A stretch of DNA of 64,000 bases. It comes from Omphalotus guepiniiformis. Lineage: Eukaryota > Basidiomycota > Agaricomycetes > Agaricales > Omphalotaceae. The stretch covers positions 496,001 to 560,000 of the forward strand of contig JAQOOI010000075.1 of NCBI GenBank assembly GCA_028554645.1. Direction: 5' to 3'. The notes under the pieces are model-generated. The model made no database searches. It was not told the origin of the DNA and saw nothing but the letters and a program-made list of their open reading frames with translations. Below are positions 44,269 through 56,438 of this stretch, in pieces. Within the stretch, counting starts at the first letter, position 1; each line of letters begins with the position of its first letter. The translations under genes and the position numbers were made by a program.

Positions 44269-45915
44269 TCAGTCCGATATATTGATAACATCTTCCGGAT
44301 TAGTAGTCAGGACGACGGGACGCCCTGTCCTTCGAGCACGCACATGCCGAGTAGGGACCGGAACGTTCTCTTTATCATCCTCGTCGTCGTCCTCAATGGT
44401 AATTACAGTCGGAGTACTCGTGTTTCCGGGCTGTGACCCAACTCCAGAATCGGTAGCCACAACAGCTGAAGGAGCGGTCAATGACCTCATACTCCCTTCA
44501 ACGGCCTCCATCTCAGCTTGAGCGATCCCCTCAAGGAATGCGGAGTCCAGCTCTTCAAAAGACGTGTCGTCAAACTCGTCAGCATCGTCTGGTGCAAAAA
44601 GTGGTCGTTCCTTCGCCTGGTTACTTTCACGAGATCCATCGGTTTCCGTGCTCTTTCGTGCTCTAGAGGGGATGGGCTTGATAGGCCTGCTTCTGCTGTT
44701 CGCCAGCCACTGGGTATCCCCATCTTCTTCATCGCTGTCGATTATTATGGTAGAAGAGAGAACCGGAGAACGCGTTGTACTCTTACGGGGCTCGGAGGAT
44801 GTGGAAGGGCCTGCATGCGGATTTGTCTGGTCAGAGAATGACGAGACAAGTGTGGAAGCTGTAGAGCCTGAGGGTGTTGGATTCAATGAGGGGTCTTTGT
44901 TCGGTATACGACGTCTTCTGGGCTGATCTTCATCATCCGAATGAGTATGAGCCGTATCGAGAAGGGTTGGGGACGGAGGTGCAGGTATTTCCCGCAGTGG
45001 TGACCGTGGGTTCTCCTGCGGGGCAGGAGCTGCAGGTTGAGAAGGCTCTTGTTGCTCTGTCGCATCAGGTTCCGGTAGTCTATCAAAGCCGCTCTCAGTA
45101 AACGCGATTACATACTTCCAGTGAACTTACCCTAATCTCAATCTCAAACTGCGCGCGAACTCCGATTCTCGATTGACCTCGCGGTCAGCGATCAGGTGGC
45201 CCTTTAAGGTGATAGTTCTCGGCTCCAAGAAAATAATTCCCCTCCGAACTTCAGCATTTTGAATCAACATCTACGGTATAAACCAGTAAGTATTGAACAG
45301 ATAATAATTACAACATCCACTTGCCTTATAACCAAGTGGCGTCTGACCGAGTACGAGCTCAGGAATGGGGCGATATTCCATTGCACGTAAAGTTGTCGCA
45401 CCGTCACTAATCTCCAGGCGCAACATTGAGCGCGTATAGTTCGGTATCGGCCCTTCACCTTCGACATCATCATCGCCTTCACCTTCCTCATCCTCACCGG
45501 CAGCCTTTCGCTCTTCCCTGGTCTGTCGCGTCTTGTTTAGATTATGCGCACTGACACCAATATCTGTAATTGATTCAATTTGAACAAGAATGGGTGGCCC
45601 GGTAAGAGTGGAATGCGCCGCATTGAGATCGGTCATAGCGCCCGGTATACCAGTGCCATGCAGCATAGAGTCGCGAAGATCAGACTCTAGTAGTTGAATC
45701 TCAACTTCTTGTATGATTTTCTGCATATCTGTATTGGGATCTAGGTGTTTATCCGAAATTATCCAATCGTAACAACCTTGAAGCCACTCCTACAATAAAC
45801 AGGGCGTTAAGTACTTCACAGCATAAGCAAGCAGAGAGATAATGTTTACTGGATCTATCTTTGGTTTCGGATAGTTCTTGTTCAGCCATTCGATGATATT
45901 TGGGGGAGGCGCCAT
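44269..45915 (-). CDS. RMI1: RecQ-mediated genome instability protein 1 (RMI1)
   Basis: RMI1 is the OB-fold partner of Top3 and the RecQ helicase; together they dissolve double Holliday junctions. Exons are 45915-45850, 45789-45325, 45270-45131 and 45091-44269, giving 497 residues. It starts MAPPPNIIEWLNKNYPKPKI, then DPEWLQGCYDWIISDKHLDP. The OB domain includes GPPILVQIESITDIGVSAHN, LRLEISDGATTLRAMEYRPI and LGYKMLIQNAEVRRGIIFLE. The C-terminal half is disordered and acidic. The intron after LGYK has a GC donor (AAG|GCAAGT). The last acceptor is the second of two adjacent AGs (GAG-AG), chosen by frame. The gene is head-to-head with SGD1/NOM1, 181 bases apart. Confidence 0.93.
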
Positions 45916-46096
45916 TGAGCAAAGTGGTAGTAAAGGATAATGAACCAGAAACCACGACGCGCTTTGATCAAAGGAAAGTCGCGATCACGTTACTTGTGAG
46001 CAAATTATTTACTTACTTCCAGTAATAATAATTATTTACCGCATTTATGTTAAGTTATTCACATAACTTGCCCAATTTGGTACTGAGATAACTTTG

Positions 46097-49000
46097 ATGC
46101 CTGCTAGGACCAAAACTTCGACAACTCGTCTACCTCAGTCTATATTAGAGGAAATACAAAAGTCAGATGGTAATTCTCCTGAAAGTATTTAGAAACTTTG
46201 TTACTTGAACATTTATCACTCAGGCAACGAAAGTTCTCACCGGCAGCGATCGTCGAAACAGCAGCTATCACGGAAAGAATCTCGCAAACAGGATCGAGCA
46301 GCACGAAAACACCGGAAGGCCGAGTTCTTCTCTAGTCATCCTAAACGTCAAGCAGAGGTAGAACATGCCGGTTCTCCTCAAAGGAAACGAATAAAACTGG
46401 ATACCGAGGCAGGGTCTACGCAGCCCAGCACCCGCCCAGCCGCCTCTAAATTATCCATCCAAGCTGCGCCGAACGTTCAAAAGCGAGCCTCCGAGGTGAC
46501 GAAGAAGAAATCCAAGACAAGGACAAAAGCTGCTACTCCTAAACTAGACGGAATAGTTCAGCAACGCAGTCAGCAGGAGAAGGAAGAAGAAGCATATATC
46601 GCATACCTGGAGTCTAAACTTGGACATAAACAGGGGAAAAGCAGCAAGAAATATAACGATGGACTAGACGGTACGTTTGTATGTTCTGGTTTAGAAGCAA
46701 GTCTAGATGCCTCTCTTTACTCAGATCTCTTCGATTTCGCGTCCTCTCTTGACTTTCCCTCCCGCAAGGTACGCAGCCTAAAACTTTTGTAGTAACCTTG
46801 CTCATTCTGCACAGGATACTTCTGCAAAATCTCCTGAAGCTGGAGAAGATGATGATGTCGAAGAGGATGACGGCAGCGAATCTGATTCTGAGGAAATGAA
46901 AGAAAGTCCTGGAGAAATTAGCGGCGACCAGGAAGATTACTCTGACGAGGAGTGGCATGGGATCCATGTTTCTGAAGACGAAAGCGACTCTCCGTCGACT
47001 ACTTCGTTGACTTCACCGGCTTCAGAGCCCAATGCTCCGTCTACTGCACCAGGTAATATTGATCTCTTGTCGTTCCGGATTTCAATTCACCACAATTCAC
47101 ATTACAGCGATGCGATACGTTCCTCCTCATCTACGTAGTCAAGAAGTGCAAGACAGTAAGAACTCGGAAGCATTAGTCAAACTCACAAGGCAACTGAAAG
47201 GACTTTTAAACCGGTGCGTACTATACCTACTCACACATACGCTTTACTTACAAAAGCATTCAGAATGAGTGAACAAAACATAGCATCCATCGTCGATAGC
47301 ATTGAAGAAGTATACCGAAACCACCGACGGAACGGTGAGTGACTTGCCTATTGCCTCTTTACCCTTCTGATAGATGAGAACGACGTTACCTCGACTTTGA
47401 CAACGCTTATCATCGACGGGATATGCTCACATTCATCTCTGCTGGATTCGTACGTGGTGCTGTACGCTGCGTTTGTATCCAGTCTTCATAAAATAGTCGG
47501 CATCGAATTCGGTAAGCTACCCCCAGAGGTAATCTTGTGCAGTCAGTAACTTAACCCTATGCTTCCAGCCGCTCATTTCGTGCAAAATGTCGTAAACTCT
47601 TACGAACACCATCTTTCGTCACTACAAGAAGATGCATCTGCGGGTGTGGTAGCAGATACCACTGCAGGTCCTAATTCTGAAGATCGGGGGAAAGAAGCCT
47701 CTAACCTAGTGGTTCTTTTGTCGGAACTATACAATTTCCAAGTTATTTCGTGCATCTTGATTTTTGACATCATCAGAGCTCTGCTTCATGGTGACATGCA
47801 GGAGTTTCAAGTCGAGCTTCTGCTCAAAGTCGTGAAAAGTGGGTTTTCTTTTTATGTTCAGTGCCTGAGTTGCCTAATGTTTCACGCCAGCTTCTGGTCA
47901 TCAACTACGTCAGGACGATCCTTCTGCGTTGAAGGATATTGTTCAAATTGTGGACACAAAACTTGCTGGAGATGGCACTTCTCTAAGGTTAATGGATCTA
48001 TTTTCTGTGTCAGTTCTGGAGCCTGAACTTGTTTTATAGCTCTCGGGCTCGTTTCATGCTTGAGACTCTTCACAACCTCAAAAACAACAAAGTCAAGCGT
48101 TTGGGTGCCCAAAATCAAGGCGGAGATGCTGTTGAAAGAATGAAAAGATTCCTTTCAGGGTTGAGCAAGAAGCGACAAGGTGCTATGATGTCTTATGTCT
48201 GCGTCCCCTCTATGTGCTGAATTCCGTCTAGTAGTAGCACACGAACCACTTCGTGTTACTCTCGACGATCTTCATTCCGCCGAAAGCAAAGGGAAATGGT
48301 GGCTTGTTGGTGCCGCTTGGGGTGGTGACCCATTAATTGATCGGCAACAGGAAGCAGAGGATACGAACAGTCCTTCGACAGAACAGAACAGCGAAGGGTT
48401 AGCCAGCACTGCCTTAGTGAAGCTAGCAAGAAAGCAAGGAATGAACACGGACATCAGGAGAAGTATATTCGTTGTGCTTATGAGCAGTGATGTGAGTTCG
48501 TAGCCGATATTGCATGTTTAAGACTTATTGACGGGAAATTAGGATTATATCGATGCATGTGAGCGCCTTTCACAACTGAAGCTCACCGAGGTTCAGCAGA
48601 GGGAGATTATACGGGTTTTATTCCACTGTTGCGGAAATGTAGGTTCGACGAATCTATGAAAGGTACAATGCAGTTGACATTCAGTTTCAGGAGAAAGCAT
48701 ATAATCCTTACTACACACTCGTGTGTCAGCATCTCTGTAGTCTGTCGCATTCGTATAAGATCACACTGCAGTATTGCCTCTGGGATTTCCTGCGCGATTT
48801 GGGAGAAAAGAGCGTCGGAGGTGCGGAACTAATCAAAAGCCTGAAGGATGGTGGCGATGATTTCGACGTCAAATCCATCTCGTCCACGAGGATCGGGAAT
48901 GTTGCCAAAGCATACGGGTGGTTAATTGCTAAGGACTGTGTGGGTCTTACCGTCCTCAAGGTAAGAAGTCTTTTCTACTCCGGCATGTTCAGTTGACCGC

Positions 49001-49353
49001 AAGCAAGACCAATTATGCAGCCCGTTGACTTCACGGTGGTCAAGCCGCGGACTCGCGGTTTCCTCAGGGAGCTTTTCATTCAACTGTTCCTAAGCAGTCA
49101 GACATCATCCCCTCTCATCGGGCCAGGGCATGACCTACTCGCCACGCGTAATCGGGCTGCCGTCGAGGAAATTTTCATCAAAGCAACTCGTTTACAGGCG
49201 CTATCGATGGGTTTGATGTATTTCCTCTCCCGAGATTTATTGCCGGATGAGACAGAGGATGTTGATCCAGGTACTGCGAAGCTAGCGAAATGGGGGCTTG
49301 AAGTCGCAAAAGAAACACTGCGTACTGGGTTAGATGTTGTACCCAATATGTAG
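46097..49353 (+). CDS. SGD1: nucleolar MIF4G-domain protein (Sgd1/NOM1)
   Basis: Sgd1/NOM1 works in 40S ribosome maturation in the nucleolus. The model has thirteen exons: 46097-46169, 46224-46768, 46815-47052, 47108-47213, 47264-47334, 47374-47511, 47569-47838, 47891-47987, 48040-48179, 48232-48491, 48543-48638, 48691-48960 and 49021-49353, for 878 residues. A basic N-terminus (SRKESRKQDRAARKHRKAEF) and an acidic stretch are followed by the MIF4G domain from AMRYVPPHLRSQEVQDSKNS. KGLLNRMSEQNIASIVDSIE and KKRQVVAHEPLRVTLDDLHS also match the family. The C-terminal MA3 domain starts at IRRSIFVVLMSSDDYIDACE. The start ATG is the first in frame. Confidence 0.94.
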
Positions 49354-49514
49354 CAAGAGCATGTAGTATCAATGCTTGATTATATTTTTTTGAAAGCAAC
49401 GCTAGAATATATTGCGCCGCTTTTACCACCAAAAGTGATTGTGGGATATTTGATACGAGAGCTGCTCGTTACTTGTAAATTATGTGACCTGTGCCAAGAA
49501 CGTATACCTATCAC

Positions 49515-50323
49515 TTACTGAAATTGAAGGCCAGTCTCCTTTGTGGCAAAATTAGCCTTCAATTCCTCCTCCGTAAAGTTGCATGCTATTTAAATCATGA
49601 CGTGAGTAACTCCGGGGTAACTTCAGATCCTGCTTGTATGGCCTTACAAGTAATCAAGAAAAATCCCCCAGACTTGATCAACCTTGCCGCACGACTCGGA
49701 TACCTGGATGCGGGCGAATTGCCATTGGTATCCTGCTCCCCTAAGGCAATAGCATCATAGGTTCCTTTATCCAACAGTAGATCCCAGACGTCGGAGCGCT
49801 GGCGGATATCCGTCATAGATGATAACACGGGGGGGTCCTCAGTTAAAAAATCACAAGTACTGAAGCTGATATCTTCCCCATCCCGAGTGGCAGCTACAGC
49901 CTTTGAAAGCTCGATCGCACCAGCACTGTAGTCAATCCCACACAGATTCTGAGCTGGATAGCCTTCGTCTAGAAGCGCGATGAGCAGGGAACCGTTTCCA
50001 CTTCCAACTTCGAGAATGTTGGGGTTTGCAGAAGCCGGCACATTTTGGGTTGCCCATTCTACCATTTTCTCAATACTATCAGCTCCAAACCTGCAACATG
50101 TGAGGATAATCTCTCTTGAAGACATTAAAAAAATGCATACCATATTTCTCCTTCATCGCCGAAATCTTTGAAATTAGTGAGCTCGTCCTCGTAGACTTGA
50201 TCCCAGCTGAGACACAGTGATGGTTGGATTCTTGCGATGGATTTTATGTACTGGAGGCAATGCTCACTGCTCCTTGGTTCCTAGCTTGGACGGCTGAAGA
50301 TCAGATGAAGATGAACTAGTCAT
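49515..50323 (-). CDS. EFM4: eEF1A lysine methyltransferase (Efm4/METTL10 family)
   Basis: Efm4 methylates a lysine of translation elongation factor eEF1A. Exons are 50323-50268, 50206-50141, 50090-49648 and 49585-49515, giving 211 residues, the usual size. It starts MTSSSSSDLQPSKLGTKEHW with the family box HWDQVYEDELTNFKDFGDEG and EIWFG. SAM-binding motif I is NILEVGSGNGSLLIALLDEG and the next acidic residue is in CGIDYSAG. The family-specific WDLLLDKGTYDAIAL and the ending CNFTEEELKANFATKETGLQ are present. All introns are GT-AG. The start is 178 bases from the divergent RAD2 start. Confidence 0.94.
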
Positions 50324-50501
50324 ATCGAGGACGAAAGCGGCACGGTAGTCCAATAAATTGACGCGTCGAGTCTCACGACATATTGTTACACGGATCAAAC
50401 TCATGCACTCACAAGCATCCGGCTTGAAGACTTTTGGTCTGCTAATACCAATCTCTTTGTACACATTACTTGTTTCACCCTGAAGACTTCGGTAGTGTGA
50501 A

Positions 50502-53500
50502 ATGGGTGTCAAATCCCTCTGGAGTCTGTTGACTCCAGTCGGTCGACCTGTCATGTATGTCAACTTGATTCTTCAGCGAGGTTGCGTGGCATCTCTGAGC
50601 TCACACTTCAATCAGGTTGGAGACCATGGAAGGGAAGATCATGGCGATAGATTCTAGCATCTGGATCTATCAATTCCAGGCCACAATGCGAGCCAAGGAT
50701 GGTCGAGCACTTGTCAATGCCCACGTCTTGGGTTTCCTTCGCCGAATTTGCAAGCTTCTGTTCTACGGAATCAAACCAGTGTTCGTATTTGACGGAGGTG
50801 CGCCTGCACTGAAGAGAGAAACCCTTGTATGTGCTATACACGCTGGTTGTCCACCTGCCACTAGTTTAACACCTGAGGCTTGCTACAGAACGAGCGGAGA
50901 AAGAAGAAGAGTGGTGCAGCTGCAAGTCATGTAAAGCTTGCAGAAAAACTCTTGGCCGCACAAATGAGACGAGAGGCACTCAAGTATGCGACAAAGGGCT
51001 CGTGAGTGATAGAAATGCAGGCATATTCACAGATGCTAATCAGTTTTAAACAACCTCAGATCAGCCAAAGGAAAAGGAAAGGTACCGACAGGGCCTGTTG
51101 TGCTAGACGAAAATACTGTGTATCTAGAAGACATTGACCCAACCTTACCAGTTACCCCGGCGAAGAAACAATCGAAGGCCAAGGACCCCGGTTCTTCCTC
51201 CAAGAAGAACAAGTTCTATGACCATGATCCTTACCGGCTCCCTGACATCAACATGCAGGAAAGAGTCGCGAATGTCACAAGTTCGGTTGCTCCAGATCCT
51301 CGACTTGCTACAGAGGAAGAACTACGCACTTTCATTGAAAGTATGCGCCCCGAAGACTTTGACGTCACTTCCCCCGCTTTCAGAGAGCTGCCTACTGAAG
51401 TACAGTATGAAATTGTTGGTGATCTCCGATTGAAGTCTCGACAGACTTCTTATACCCGACTACAACAAATGCTCAGGAGTGCACGTACTCCTCTTGACTT
51501 TTCGAAACAACAGATCAAGAATCTCCAACAAAGAAATACTCTGACTCAGCAACTATTGACAACGACAGATAGCATTGGGAAAGCGCACATCTCTATTCCT
51601 GTCCGTATTGCAAGCGAGCGGAATAAGGAATATGTTCTTATCAAGAATGATGGAGCCGCAGGTGGTTGGATTTTAGGAATACGAGACGAAGGTACAAAGC
51701 AGAAGCCAATCGTTATTGACCACGAGAACGACAAGGAAGATGTGAACGCAACTGATGAGGAAGATGATATGGAAGAAGTAACGATGTAGGTAGTTGCGGT
51801 TCATCTTGATGTTTTGTTGTCTTATTACCACGATACAGACCTGATTCAGTTGATGCTGATCCCGACCTACGGAAGTATCAACGCAGGATGGCACTTTCTG
51901 CAATCGCTTCGCGGTACACGCCTAAAAAGTTGGCACCATTGACTACCAAACCTCAACAGAAGCCGTCCCAAATTCCCTTGTTTGAGTTGGACGACGAAGA
52001 CGACGAAGATTGGGAGCCTGCTCCTGATATCTGGGAAGAGGACGAAGATTTGGCTTTTGCGGTTCAGCAATCATTTGATCAAGCGAAATCCACCTCCACG
52101 ACAGACTTCGCTGCACCAGCATCTCCTATCGTGGTTGGAATCGAGACACTCCCCATCGCATCGTCGCCAAAGGTGTCTATTGTTGATGCTACTACCTGGC
52201 GAGATGTAACTGCACCTAGTCGACTGGAAACAGCATTAACGATAGCGAATGCTGAACGCTCTCAAGACTTCGTCGTTGGCGCAACTCGGATAGGGTCTGA
52301 TAGACATCCTTTGTTGAGTGCGCGTTCAGAGCATTCGCCATCGTCTCCCAGTCAGAATAAGGGACGGGCTTCGGACCCCAGTGGACACTCCCCTCCAATC
52401 TCTACGCTCTCGTTTGGAAAACCTTCCTTGCTGATTTTAGAGCGAACCTCTTCTACCGAAGATACAGCTACCGAGAAACCCAGCTATATTTCACATCTTA
52501 ATTCACCCACATCTGGGTCTATACACACCACACATAATGAACAAATTGCGCAGATTCCGTCATTAATACCTGTCGCCGCTGATACACTCTCTGACACCTT
52601 CGCTGTTCCTGGCGACGCCTCACCCCAACCCACTCTCGAACCGATTGAAGTCAACGCGGATTCTGCTTCCGACGACGAGGATCTGGAAGAAATTACTCCG
52701 TTACAACCTCAACCTGGCAATTCGACGTTAGTCGAACCCGTTTCGTCCCATCACGAGGACATGAATCCGCTGTACTCTCAACCTGTAAATCCGAAATCTA
52801 CACACATCGTTGAAAACGTTTCATCCCATCACGAGGACATGGAAAACATAAACCCGCTACACTATCAATTTGCCACACCGGCATCTACACCCACAATCAA
52901 GAGAAATGCATCTGATGAAATGGACAAAGTAATGCCGCTATCTCAACCTGCTATTCCGGCATCTACACGCACCGTTGTATCTGATGACGAGGACATGGAA
53001 GAAGTATGGCCAGTCACAGTATCACCTGTAGGGCCCACTAGAGGTGTACCAGAGGCACCCCTATTCCTATCCGACAACACCACTGCCGCTGATCCGTATG
53101 ATGGAAAAAGCACTTCCCCTGGCAATGAATTAGCTCGATCACCTTCGCCTGATGAGATTCCACTGGACAGAAATTCTCGGGCACCCTCTCCCCATGTAGA
53201 AGAGGACTGGGACGCCGCTCAAGAAATGAATCCTGTCGCTGAGGAAGGAGAGTTTGCTCGATTCATGTCTCAAGTGAAGGGGCGTGATATTGACGATGTG
53301 AGGCGCGAGATCGACAATGAGATAGAAGCCCTTGATCAGCAGAGAAAAAATGCAATGCGAGACTCGGAGGATGTCACTCAGCAGATGATAACACAAATCA
53401 TGGTGTGTGATACTCGGATTTCATTGCACTAAATGGCCCGCGGACTGAACTCTTTTTAAAAGATGATGTTACGGTTGTTCGGCATTCCGTACATAACAGC

Positions 53501-54838
53501 GCCCATGGAGGCCGAAGCTCAATGTGCTGCTCTCGTTGCTCTCAAGCTGGTCGATGGTATAATCACGGACGACTCTGACGTTTTCTTGTTCGGAGGTCAA
53601 CGGGTTTTCAAGAATATGTTCAACCAATCGAAGACAGTGGAATGCTTTTTGCTCTCCGATCTCAACCGAGAGCTTGGATTAGATCAAGGAACGCTCATCC
53701 GACTTGCGTATCTATTGGGAAGTGATTATGTGGATGGATTACCTGGTGTGGGTCCCGTTGTCGCCATGGAACTTTTGAAGGAATTCTCTGGTGAAGATGG
53801 ACTCCACAAATTCAAGGATTGGTGGCTCAAGGTGCAGTCTGGAAAGGATAAGGATGACGACACTCAGTCTGCTTTCCGAAAGAGATTTGTTAGTTTTTCA
53901 AGTGATTGGCATGTCCTGTTAGCTCACAACTGGTGTAGAAAAAGAAGTTCAAGGATCTATATCTTCCCCCTGAATGGCCAAACGCTGCTGTTGTACGTTG
54001 TGTTTGATTCTTGGTATTAGGATTTATTGAACATGTAGTTACAGCGGGATGCGTATTATCATCCGACTGTAGACGACTCCGAAGAACCCTTCAAGTGGGG
54101 CTTACCTGACCTTGATGCCCTTCGCAAGTCCGTACTCACTTACTTGTCTCTTCTTGTATTCAACCGCTCAACTTCCCTGGCTATCTAGGTTCCTACATGA
54201 AGAGCTTAGCTGGGGTCAGTCAAAAGTGGACGACCTACTTTTGCCTATCATTCAGAAGATGGGAAAGCGAGGGCAGGTTAGTCGTCCCTTTTCTCGTGGT
54301 ACTTTTTGCCGACTCTGTGACCCTAATCTAGACCACCGCACTGAATCGGCAAGGCAATTTAAACGAGTTTTTCGACGTGTCCGCGGGCAGTGGGACGTAC
54401 GCCCCACGGAAACGCCAGGCTTACGCGAGCAAGCGTTTGCAACAGGTTGTGTCAGATTTCCGCAAACAACGTAAGGGCACGTCCTCTTCACCATCACCCG
54501 CATCCAGGGTGGCATCAGGGGACGAAGATGAGGCCGAAGCTGAAGCGCGAGAAGACGCCCCACCCAAGAAAAAAGCCCGAACCAGCCGAGCTAGGAAGAA
54601 CAAGGAGACGTCGGACAGTTCTGGGCGGCGCAAAAGGCCTGCTAAGCGGGGAGAGCGGGCAGCCCGGGGTAAAACCCAGGCTCTAGAAGGGAAGGCAGCT
54701 GCCCCTTCTGGTGAGGATGATTATGGAACAGGCGCCGAAGGCGGAAAGGATGCAGACACACCGCCGCCTCTTGCTGTAAACTTACGTCCTCGGCCGAAAC
54801 CCAAGTATCGAGGTGCGGCTGTTAATGGAACTGAGTAG
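50502..54838 (+). CDS. RAD2: DNA repair endonuclease RAD2/XPG
   Basis: RAD2/XPG makes the 3' cut in nucleotide excision repair. Exons are 50502-50554, 50616-50826, 50889-51001, 51060-51785, 51839-53402, 53463-53888, 53939-53992, 54045-54127, 54189-54276 and 54332-54838, giving 1274 residues. The N-region is MGVKSLWSLLTPVGRPVMLE with AIDSSIWIYQFQ and FVFDGGAP (metal-binding Asp). A long acidic spacer follows. The I-region has PYITAPMEAEAQCAALVALK and TDDSDVFLFGG, with all catalytic acids present, and the H2TH element GSDYVDGLPGVGP. The tail has a PIP-box QGNLNEFF for PCNA binding, then basic nuclear-localisation clusters. In the intron-4 region the acceptor after GATACAG (51838) is needed for frame. 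Confidence 0.96.
52660..53010 (+). repeat. RAD2: degenerate tandem repeat in the RAD2 spacer
   Basis: Four to five units of about 28-33 codons repeat in the spacer. They are recognised by HHEDM/DDEDL/DDEDM, then N/M-PL-x-x-QP and NPKST/TPAST/IPAST. At the DNA level the cores CCCATCACGAGGACATG (two copies) and CCGGCATCTACAC (two copies) are still exact. Confidence 0.65.
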
Positions 54839-55598
54839 TTTTCGAACGTGTGCTCGACTTCGAGGCGAGGAAGGAGGACAGTGACAATGTAAAAGACCAA
54901 CTTAGGTGCTTCTGCGCAGGGCTCTGACCATTTACTTCCGTTCTGTCAATTGTATGAGCAGCTCGCATCGAACATGCTCGTTGTCAGTGTAGTCCCGAAT
55001 TACCTCTATCGGTGTATATTGTGGGTAGTATATCTGGACCGAAGCACTGAGTGTCCTTGGGCAGGTCTTATCAGATCAGGGGTTGCTCGGACTAGGTAAG
55101 CAGAATATTCATGGCCTCGGAATGAGAAATTCATTAAGAATCGCAGGTGCGAATATAAGGGAGTAAGTAGTACGTGATTGCATTAGAGGTGATCCGTTCA
55201 CAAAGGTACATAGTATTAAGAAAGGGTTCGACTCGGAGGTGTACAAGAGGCGGGTTCAGGTAGAGCGATCGGACCGTCGCAGGCTTGGAAAGACAACATG
55301 TAGCCCTTGTCTTGGAGAGTTCGAGAAAGCATGAGCGCCCGCGTCTCAAAGAAGACAGAAACGTGCAGGATGAGAATTTGCCCTTCTTTGGGCTTGAATG
55401 GATATCCTAAGAAAGGAAAACGCTTGCATGCAAGCATGTACCAATCATTAATAGGGCGCCACACAACTAGTGCGATATATGCTTTTTCATTGAGGCTATT
55501 TTGATTGGTGATCTATTCTGAAGCAACGTCACGACTGCAGAAATGGGACAAAAGTACAGGGTACCGCGCGAAACCACAGTACAGTTGAAGTAAATAGT
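54839..55598. other. intergenic between convergent genes, nothing certain
   Basis: No gene is supported between RAD2 and the NDUFB8-like gene, whose stops face each other. A minus-strand frame at 55216-55464 (82 codons) is the longest but has no start context, partner exon or family I can recognise. Confidence 0.45.
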
Positions 55599-56170
55599 TT
55601 ACTCTTCCGCACTACCGTCCTCTACCCTTGCCTGGGATATAGAAGTCAACAACGCCGCCATGAGTAGGTATGGAAACAGAACACACCGAGTTCACCTCAA
55701 GACCACCAAGCTCTTTCACCAGACCACCGTAAGGATATGTTCGGCGCACGAAGTGGGGGTCAGGCGTAAGGACTGTTTTCACGAAGAAGAAGAATCCTGC
55801 AAAGCCACTGAATGCAAGAACGAAGCGAAACAAGGCAGTCCTTGGCTCAATAGTGGGAATGTCCGGTCCCCACATGGAAAGCAATTCATCATGTTCGGGA
55901 AGCTAAATGTGTGTGAGCAAGCAGCCAACATTCAACATATGTACTTACAGGATCACCAAAGTTTCGTCTCATTTGGAGATCTTGCCAACCAGTCGGAGGC
56001 AGATACTGACGCGAGATAGGTGGTGCATACGAGTAGTCCTTGAGAGGCTCAGGGTCAGTGTCGATGTCTATGGGAGTTGGAGTAGTAGCATAAGCAGACG
56101 CAGTAGCGTAGTGCCTTGCAAGTGGACGACGAGCTGCACAGCGAGCAGCTCGTTGCAGGATAGAGGCCAT
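55599..56170 (-). CDS. NDUFB8: complex I accessory subunit NDUFB8
   Basis: This is a supernumerary subunit of the membrane arm of mitochondrial NADH:ubiquinone oxidoreductase. Exons are 56170-55949, 55902-55696 and 55631-55599, giving 153 residues. The N-terminus MASILQRAARCAARRPLARH is an Arg-rich mitochondrial presequence. The mature part has RQYLPPTGWQDLQMRRNFGD and PLPEHDELLSMWGPDIPTI. One membrane segment follows (ALFRFVLAFSGFAGFFFFV), then RRTYPYGGLVKELGGLEARV. An upstream in-frame ATG (56230) would add 20 residues and was not chosen because the presequence fits the shorter start. The last exon is only 33 bases. Confidence 0.88.
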
Positions 56171-56438
56171 GTTGAAGGGGTTGTCCGGATGGAACGGCCG
56201 AAAGAGGAAGATAAGACACGTGATCTTCATAAATAAATAATTATTAATAAATAAAATGACTTAAACCCCTTGACTTGGAGGTTCTTCCAGAATCCACGGC
56301 CATCATGAGTTCGACTGCACCTTGTATATTTTAGCACAGATCTCCAGATTTTTCTTCGCTTATATATACTTTTGGCGCCTTCTTGTTCTCTCTAACCTAT
56401 TCCTTTGTCGTCTCCAGTTGAGACTAACCGTATTAACC

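Noticed and set aside
46670..46710. Possible micro-intron in SGD1 exon 2 (GTACGT...TTTAG)
   Set aside because: It would be only about 27 bases, too short for a spliceosomal intron here, and the frame is open without it.
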